Of a DNA stretch of 9,190 nt, positions 5,059-9,190 are shown one piece after another. The position numbers and the translations under genes were made by a program. Origin of the DNA: Patescibacteria group bacterium. GTDB lineage: Bacteria; Patescibacteriota; Microgenomatia; Daviesbacterales; UBA10151. The stretch's first letter is position 1. Each line of letters starts with the position of its first letter. The notes under the pieces were generated by a model. It was given only the letters and a program-made list of their open reading frames with translations. It made no database searches and had not been told where the DNA came from. Location: assembly GCA_018817205.1 (NCBI GenBank), contig JAHIUE010000036.1, forward strand, positions 1 to 9,190, given 5' to 3'.

Positions 5059-7503
5059 CTAAGTTTTCTCTTTTGAACAAACTACAGTTGCTGCAACTAC
5101 TTTTTCACCGGGCCTGACCCTCATTAGTATCACACCCTGTGTCTGCCTTTGCAAGGTAGGTACTTCCTTAAGAGCCATCTTTATAAGCTGTCCCTTAGTT
5201 GAGGTTAAAACCAGAATGTCCATTATTTTATCAATTGCTTGGGCTGTGACAATCGGGCCGGTTCTCTCTGTTACCTGGGCCGCCTTGACGCCTTGTCCTC
5301 CCCTGCCCTGTTTGCTCCATCCAGAAAATTGTGTCTGTTTGCCCAAACCGTTTTCCATGATGACTAAAAGCTTATCTTCGTTACTCTTGATAATGTTTAA
5401 TGATACAACCTCGTCTTTGTCGGTTAGTCTAATTCCTCTGACTCCGGAAGTATCCCTGTGGGTTGGTTTGACTTGGGTTTCGCTAAACCTGATGGATTTA
5501 CCGCTTCTGGAAACAATAATCAAGTCGTCTTTTCCGCTAGTTGTGGATACCCAGCCTAATTCATCTGCTGGATCAAGTTTGATAGCAACAAGGCCGTTTT
5601 TGCGGATGTTGGTATATTCTTCCAAAGCGGTTTTTTTGACTGTGCCTTTTTTGGTACACATAAAAAAGTATTTACTGCTTTCCCCTTTTTGGCGGGTGGT
5701 TAAAACAGCAGTGACTTTCTCTCCCTGTTCGACATTGATCAGGTTTACAATTGCCTGGCCTTTGGCTGCTCTCTGGGTTTCCGGAATTTCCCAAACTTTA
5801 ACTTGAAAAACCCGGCCTCTATCTGTAAAAAAGAGGATGCTGTCATGGGTTTGGGTATAAAAGATATGGGAAACCGCATCCAATTCTTTAGTGGCAATAC
5901 CCATGACACCTTTGCCGCCCCGCTGTTGAGTTCTGAAAGAGTGAGGTGACTGACGTTTGATATAGCCGCCTTCGGTGATGGTGGCAATAGTTACCTCGTT
6001 TGGTACCAAATCTTCTTCGCTAAACTGCCCTACTTTTTGTTTATAAACCCGGGTTTTTCTGTCATCTCCGTAGCGCTCTTTAATTTTAATAAGTTCGTCT
6101 TTAATGATTTTGAGGATTTTTTCGGGGTGCGCAAGTAAGTCTCCCAAATAGATAATGGTTTCCTGGATCATTTTCAGTTCGTCTTCGATTTTTTGCCGCT
6201 CCAAAGCAGCCAAACGTCTAAGTTGCATATCCAAAATAGCCAAAGATTGGATTTCGGTAAGCTTAAATTTACTCATCAGGTTTGTTTTTGCCTCATCCGC
6301 ATCTTTGGACTTTTTGATTGTTTCAATTACCGCATCAATTGCATCTACCGCAATCTTTAACCCTTCTAAAATATGCTCCCGGGCTTTCGCCTCAGCGAGC
6401 TCGAATTCAGAGCGTTTCCTGACAATCTCCTGCCTGTGGTGAATAAACTCTTCCAAGATCCGCTTTAGGGTTAGAAGGTGCGGTACGCCATCGGAAAGGC
6501 CTACTAAATTGACATTAAAAACCGACTGCATGGCAGTATATTTATAAAGGCTGTTTAAAATGGATTGGGGTTTGGCGTCCCTTTTTAAATCAAACACGAT
6601 CCTTACCATTTGTTTTCGGTCGGATTCATCTCGCAGGTCAGAAATGCCGTCTAATTTTTTGTCCTTAACCAGTTCTGCGATTCTAGTAATAAGTGTAGCC
6701 TTGTTAACTTGGTATGGAAGTTCGGAGACAATAATTTGCATTTTTCCTGCAGGTGTTTCATCAATTTCCGCTTTGGCTCGCATGACAATCCGTCCCTTTC
6801 CGGTTGCATAAGCTGCGAGGATTTCTGTTTGGTCATAGATAGAAGCACCGGTGGGAAAATCAGGACCTTTAATAAATTCTAAAAGATTTTCAATAGTTGC
6901 ATCCGGGTGATCTATCATGTAAACCAGCGCGTTGCAGACCTCCCCCAAATTATGGGGGGGTATTTGGGTGGCCATGCCAACTGCAATGCCGGAAGCACCA
7001 TTTAACAACAGATTAGGGATAACAGATGGTAGTAGCACAGGTTCTTGGGTGGTACCGGAATAGTTGTCGATAAAATTGACGGTATTTTTATTAATATCCC
7101 GGAGTAATTCTTCTGAAATTGCCGATAGTCTGGCTTCGGTATAACGCATGGCTGCAGGGCTATCTCCGTCAATTGAGCCGAAGTTTCCCTGTCCGTCAAT
7201 CAGCATGTATTTCATGGAAAAGTTCTGTGCCATCCTGACCATGGCTTCATAAACTGGCGCATCACCATGAGGGTGGAAATTTTTCAAAACTTCTCCGACA
7301 ACTGCGGCGGATTTTTGAAAACGGCTTGTATGATGTAAGCCTTGTTGAGACATGGCGTAAATGATTCTTCTCTGGACGGGTTTTAGGCCGTCGCGGACAT
7401 CGGGGAGTGCCCGGGAGACAATGACGGACATGGCATAATCCAGATAGGATTTTTGCATTTCTTCAATAATTGGGGCTGGTTGGATTTTGCCGATGTTAGA
7501 CAT
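5059..7503 (-). CDS. gyrA: DNA gyrase subunit A
   Basis: The DNA-cleaving subunit of gyrase, which introduces negative supercoils together with GyrB (not in the window). It has 814 residues, a normal length. The breakage-reunion domain starts at about residue 10; the catalytic tyrosine is Tyr121 in AAMRYTEARL, with Arg120 before it. IPPHNL is at 181-186. A tower and coiled-coil region with HHRQEIVRKR (355-364) and the dimer-gate stretch ILDMQLRRLAALE (423-435) follow. The C-terminal beta-pinwheel (about 500-805) carries the GyrA box QQRGGKG (526-532), one residue off the classical QRRGG[KR]G, which supports gyrase over topoisomerase IV. There is no acidic tail. The quinolone-pocket positions differ from E. 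coli: Ala82 for Ser83, Pro83 for Ala84, Glu86 for Asp87. The ATG at 7503 has no Shine-Dalgarno but fits the family N-terminus. It has its own promoter just upstream. Confidence 0.97.
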   Translation of the reverse strand: MSNIGKIQPAPIIEEMQKSYLDYAMSVIVSRALPDVRDGLKPVQRRIIYAMSQQGLHHTSRFQKSAAVVGEVLKNFHPHGDAPVYEAMVRMAQNFSMKYMLIDGQGNFGSIDGDSPAAMRYTEARLSAISEELLRDINKNTVNFIDNYSGTTQEPVLLPSVIPNLLLNGASGIAVGMATQIPPHNLGEVCNALVYMIDHPDATIENLLEFIKGPDFPTGASIYDQTEILAAYATGKGRIVMRAKAEIDETPAGKMQIIVSELPYQVNKATLITRIAELVKDKKLDGISDLRDESDRKQMVRIVFDLKRDAKPQSILNSLYKYTAMQSVFNVNLVGLSDGVPHLLTLKRILEEFIHHRQEIVRKRSEFELAEAKAREHILEGLKIAVDAIDAVIETIKKSKDADEAKTNLMSKFKLTEIQSLAILDMQLRRLAALERQKIEDELKMIQETIIYLGDLLAHPEKILKIIKDELIKIKERYGDDRKTRVYKQKVGQFSEEDLVPNEVTIATITEGGYIKRQSPHSFRTQQRGGKGVMGIATKELDAVSHIFYTQTHDSILFFTDRGRVFQVKVWEIPETQRAAKGQAIVNLINVEQGEKVTAVLTTRQKGESSKYFFMCTKKGTVKKTALEEYTNIRKNGLVAIKLDPADELGWVSTTSGKDDLIIVSRSGKSIRFSETQVKPTHRDTSGVRGIRLTDKDEVVSLNIIKSNEDKLLVIMENGLGKQTQFSGWSKQGRGGQGVKAAQVTERTGPIVTAQAIDKIMDILVLTSTKGQLIKMALKEVPTLQRQTQGVILMRVRPGEKVVAATVVCSKEKT

Positions 7504-7514
7504 ATTTGGGAAAT

Positions 7515-7533
7515 AAAAAAAGGCTTTTTAGCC
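7515..7533 (-). terminator. Terminator-like hairpin and T-run in the gyrA leader
   Basis: On the minus strand GGCT-AAAA-AGCC (7533-7522) is followed directly by seven Ts (7521-7515). The shape is that of an intrinsic terminator, but the stem is only 4 bp. It begins about where gyrA transcription should start, 12 bases before the ATG ends the leader. It could be a weak attenuator, an RNA-stabilising 5' hairpin, or a chance product of AT-rich DNA. No minus-strand gene ends just before it. Confidence 0.28.
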
Positions 7534-7539
7534 ATCTAA

Positions 7540-7569
7540 ATTATACCTTTTTTGCTTCCCAAAAGGCAA
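7540..7569 (-). promoter_or_regulatory. Promoter of gyrA
   Basis: The minus strand has a perfect -10 box TATAAT (7545-7540) and, 18 bases upstream, TTGCCT (7569-7564), which matches 4 of 6 bases of TTGACA. Transcription would start near 7533, giving a leader of about 30 bases before the gyrA ATG. Confidence 0.62.
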
Positions 7570-7592
7570 GGTCTTTTTATATTTGACTCAGG

Positions 7593-7601
7593 TGTTATAA
7601 T
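7593..7601 (+). promoter_or_regulatory. Extended -10 promoter of the orphan gene (leaderless start)
   Basis: TGTTATAAT is a full extended -10 element (TG-n-TATAAT; TATAAT at 7596-7601). No good -35 box sits at the right distance; a TTGACT at 7583-7588 is too close (7-base gap). Extended -10 promoters can work without a -35. The expected start point, about 7607-7610, coincides with the ATG at 7610, so the mRNA would be leaderless. Spacing to the gyrA promoter on the other strand is only about 25 bases. Confidence 0.55.
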
Positions 7602-7609
7602 AAGTAATT

Positions 7610-8119
7610 ATGAGCCTATTACGAGAAGCTGCTGTAGAAGTAGATAAAGCAGCAGAAAGACAAAGAGCAGTTGATAGTGCTGTTGGTGTTTGCCAAAATC
7701 TTCGTTCGAAATGTGTAGATTTACTTATAGATAATGGAGCAAGAGAGAGAACTTGGCTTCGCCTAGCCGTTTTGCCTTATTTCATGATTGCTTATCGTTC
7801 TTCCCCGGGAGAGGCACTGGATAGGGTGCGGCTAGATGGTAGTGTCACCAAAACTGTGAGAGAAAGAGAAGTACAAGTCGGGGTTTCCATATATAGTACT
7901 GTAGCAGATCCAAAAAAAGGAACGATCACTGTAGAAGCAGAAAGATCAAGAACTCGTTTGCGATTAAGGCAAGATTCTCAAGATGCTGCTGTTGAATGTC
8001 GATATTCCTCGTTAATGCAGCCTGATTATTGGTTTCCCCTTAATTGTAATCAAGAGACTGATAAGTTTTGCGCTGCGGTTGATGATTGTAAGACGGTTAT
8101 TGACCTTTTCAGAAAATAA
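7610..8119 (+). CDS. Orphan 169-residue soluble protein with six cysteines
   Basis: I do not recognise this protein. It has no signal peptide and no clear membrane segment. Residues 1-40 look like a charged amphipathic helix, 47-62 is a more hydrophobic helix (WLRLAVLPYFMIAY), and 85-120 looks like alternating beta strands ending in an Arg-rich stretch (ERSRTRLRLR at 111-120). Six cysteines are at 28, 35, 130, 146, 154 and 160; the last three (C-x7-C-x5-C) cluster at the C-terminus, which could bind metal or form a redox site, but no known zinc motif is evident. It seems rich in AGA arginine codons compared with its neighbours. The ATG follows an extended -10 so closely that translation would be leaderless; no Shine-Dalgarno is seen. 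It is monocistronic between divergent gyrA and convergent ddl. The reading frame is long and open with a good promoter, so it is probably a real lineage-restricted gene. Confidence 0.68.
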   Translation: MSLLREAAVEVDKAAERQRAVDSAVGVCQNLRSKCVDLLIDNGARERTWLRLAVLPYFMIAYRSSPGEALDRVRLDGSVTKTVREREVQVGVSIYSTVADPKKGTITVEAERSRTRLRLRQDSQDAAVECRYSSLMQPDYWFPLNCNQETDKFCAAVDDCKTVIDLFRK

Positions 8120-8137
8120 AACTATCTTCCTTAATTC

Positions 8138-9016
8138 TTAAAAAGTAAGTCTTATTATATTATCCAATAGTTTTGGAAAGGTAATTCCTGCGGATTGGGC
8201 GGATTTGGGGAATAAAGATTTTGAAGTCAGACCTGGAATGGTATTTATTTCCAAAACATATGGCATATTACCCGAGATTATAAAGTCTATCCGGGAGTAA
8301 GGACCAAGGTCTAATTTTTGGTGGATTTGCAGAGCAATTTTTTGAACGAGTTTTTTTAGCTTTTGCGAAAGTGACGGCGCATTTATAATTTCTTTTGTTT
8401 CCCCGGAATATTTATTTTTATAATCAAACCAGCCCCCGTTTGGCGGGATTATTTCTATAACAGGTAAAGCCTCATTATTTAATATGGCCACTGTTACTTC
8501 TGTTCCCGGGATATATCTTTCTACAAAAAGCGGCAAGTCAGATTTTAATAATCTCTTAGTTTTTTTGAGATCTTTTTTAGAGTTTAAAATTACCACTTCT
8601 TTTGAAGATCCTCCGGTGGAACTTTTCAAAACAGAGGGAAAACCAAATTTGATAATGTCTTTTTGATTTGAGATTTTGCTCCAGAGTGGAGTAAGAATAT
8701 TATTTTCTTTGCAGAATTTTTTAAAAGGAATTTTGTACCAGCCTTTTTTAAAGCCTTTCCAACTACCTCCGACAAATGGAATCCCTAATACGCTTAAAGA
8801 TTTTTGAAGCTCTCCTCCCTCCCCTTCTTCGCCGTGGACTACCGGAAAAACTACATCAAAATTTTTAACGAGATTTTTGGTGATTTTCCCGGATTTCAGA
8901 TCATAAAGTTTTACTCTGTGGCCTGATTTTTCAAGCCCTTTTCTGACTTCCTCTGCCGACATTAAGGAAATCCGCCGCTCTGAAGTTGTTCCGCCTGTCA
9001 CAATATAAATTCTCAC
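8138..9016 (-). CDS. ddl: D-alanine--D-alanine ligase
   Basis: An ATP-grasp ligase that joins two D-alanines for the peptidoglycan pentapeptide, in the cytoplasm. It has 292 residues, slightly short. N-terminal domain: GGTTSERRISLMSAEEV (8-24) with the substrate-binding Glu13, then VVFPVVHGEEGEGG (55-68). ATP-grasp part: Lys131 in VLKSSTGGSS, VERYIPGTEVTVAIL (165-179), the omega-loop Tyr203 in NKYSGET (Tyr here is typical of D-Ala-D-Ala rather than D-Ala-D-Lac enzymes), Arg242 and Asp244 in SRID, and Glu256 and Asn258 in LEINTIPGLTSKSL (255-268). The usual S-x-x-x-MDK segment is degenerate (FKKGWYK, 89-95), though Lys95 is kept. The start is GTG at 9016, directly after the stop of the upstream aminotransferase (TAA-GTG) and without a Shine-Dalgarno, so translation probably depends on reinitiation. 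ATG at codon 19 would remove the first beta-strand and Glu13. Confidence 0.95.
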   Translation of the reverse strand: MRIYIVTGGTTSERRISLMSAEEVRKGLEKSGHRVKLYDLKSGKITKNLVKNFDVVFPVVHGEEGEGGELQKSLSVLGIPFVGGSWKGFKKGWYKIPFKKFCKENNILTPLWSKISNQKDIIKFGFPSVLKSSTGGSSKEVVILNSKKDLKKTKRLLKSDLPLFVERYIPGTEVTVAILNNEALPVIEIIPPNGGWFDYKNKYSGETKEIINAPSLSQKLKKLVQKIALQIHQKLDLGPYSRIDFIISGNMPYVLEINTIPGLTSKSLFPKSAQSAGITFPKLLDNIIRLTF

Positions 9017-9190
9017 TTATAATTTCAACCAGCCCTCTGCTTTTATAAATTCTCTAAATTTTTTCATTGCCAGCTTTGTTATTTTGCCGACTTTGCCACA
9101 ACCTACTGCATGACTTCCAATTTTAACCACCGGAACAATTTCACTGTTACTTTTGGTAATAAAAACTTCCTCGGCTTTGTACAATTCTTC
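9017..9190 (-). CDS. Class-IV PLP aminotransferase, C-terminal end (D-amino-acid or branched-chain type)
   Basis: The minus-strand frame is open from the window edge to TAA at 9017-9019 and gives 57 residues, the C-terminus of a longer protein. It reads EELYKAEEVFITKSNSEIVP, then VVKIGSHAVGCGKVGKITK, then LAMKKFREFIKAEGWLKL. The EEVFIT...EIVPVVKI...G-G-x-G-x-IT...F pattern is that of fold-type IV aminotransferases (D-alanine transaminase, IlvE, aminodeoxychorismate lyase). The catalytic lysine lies outside the window, so the exact member cannot be fixed. Because it abuts ddl with no gap, a D-amino-acid transaminase feeding D-alanine to Ddl is the most sensible reading; IlvE is the main alternative. 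The motif GCGKVGKIT departs from the common G-N-G-x-x-G-x-I/V-T. Confidence 0.75.
   Translation of the reverse strand, partial: EELYKAEEVFITKSNSEIVPVVKIGSHAVGCGKVGKITKLAMKKFREFIKAEGWLKL

Noticed and set aside
5216..5806. Long plus-strand open frame of 196 codons opposite gyrA.
   Set aside because: It is antisense to the highly conserved C-terminal domain of GyrA and has no family resemblance, promoter or ribosome binding site; a shadow frame.
6942..6960. CCCCC...GGGGGGG hairpin and a seven-base G run inside gyrA, possibly a phase-variable tract.
   Set aside because: It encodes the conserved IPPHNLGE segment of GyrA in frame; codon choice for Pro-Pro and Leu-Gly explains it, and phase variation of an essential gene is unlikely.
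8130..8149. AT-rich imperfect palindrome CTTAATTCTT/AAAAAGTAAG at the convergent end of the orphan gene and ddl, possibly a bidirectional terminator.
   Set aside because: Only 8 of 10 pairs match, with no GC stem, no loop and part of it coding for ddl; too weak to call.

Overview
The window looks like a piece of a streamlined, moderately AT-rich bacterial chromosome, most likely a Candidate Phyla Radiation (Patescibacteria) genome of the Microgenomates type. This is an inference. It rests on the compact, alternating gene layout with almost no intergenic space, several family members shorter than usual (a 770-residue Ca2+-type P-ATPase, a 292-residue Ddl), frequent start codons without a Shine-Dalgarno sequence, and a cohesin-like wall protein with a Thr-Pro linker and a C-terminal membrane anchor. 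TGA is used as a stop, so the genetic code is the standard bacterial one, which argues against Gracilibacteria and Absconditabacteria.

Layout, left to right. (1) The 3' part of a secreted cohesin-like surface protein (+) overlaps the start of a Xer-type tyrosine recombinase (+). The recombinase ends 2 bases from a convergent four-helix YvlD/holin-IV-like membrane protein (-). (2) A short divergent control region (about 1881-1961) holds a good sigma70-type promoter for the YvlD-like gene, a perfect 10-bp inverted repeat and an exceptionally strong Shine-Dalgarno. From it also starts, on the + strand, a two-gene unit: a polytopic membrane protein with a VTT/DedA-like signature, overlapping by ATGA with a type II (Ca2+-type) P-type ATPase. 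(3) Convergent to these lies a minus-strand unit of gyrA plus a 69-residue membrane protein directly downstream. (4) A second divergent region (about 7504-7609) has a perfect TATAAT for gyrA and an extended -10 for a 169-residue orphan gene (+) that looks leaderless. (5) Convergent to the orphan is ddl (D-Ala-D-Ala ligase), whose start codon directly follows the stop codon of a class-IV PLP aminotransferase cut by the window end. If that enzyme is a D-amino-acid transaminase, the pair would supply and join D-alanine for peptidoglycan.

The genes are mostly housekeeping (topology, chromosome dimer resolution or integration, cation transport, wall precursor synthesis) with envelope proteins between them. 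I see no CRISPR array, transposon, prophage, tRNA or rRNA, and nothing that amounts to a clear new multi-gene system. The points most worth a second look are the leaderless cysteine-containing orphan, the compact P-ATPase that ends before its expected last helix, the palindromic divergent promoter, and the GyrA quinolone-pocket residues. No stretch above 300 bases lacks a gene.
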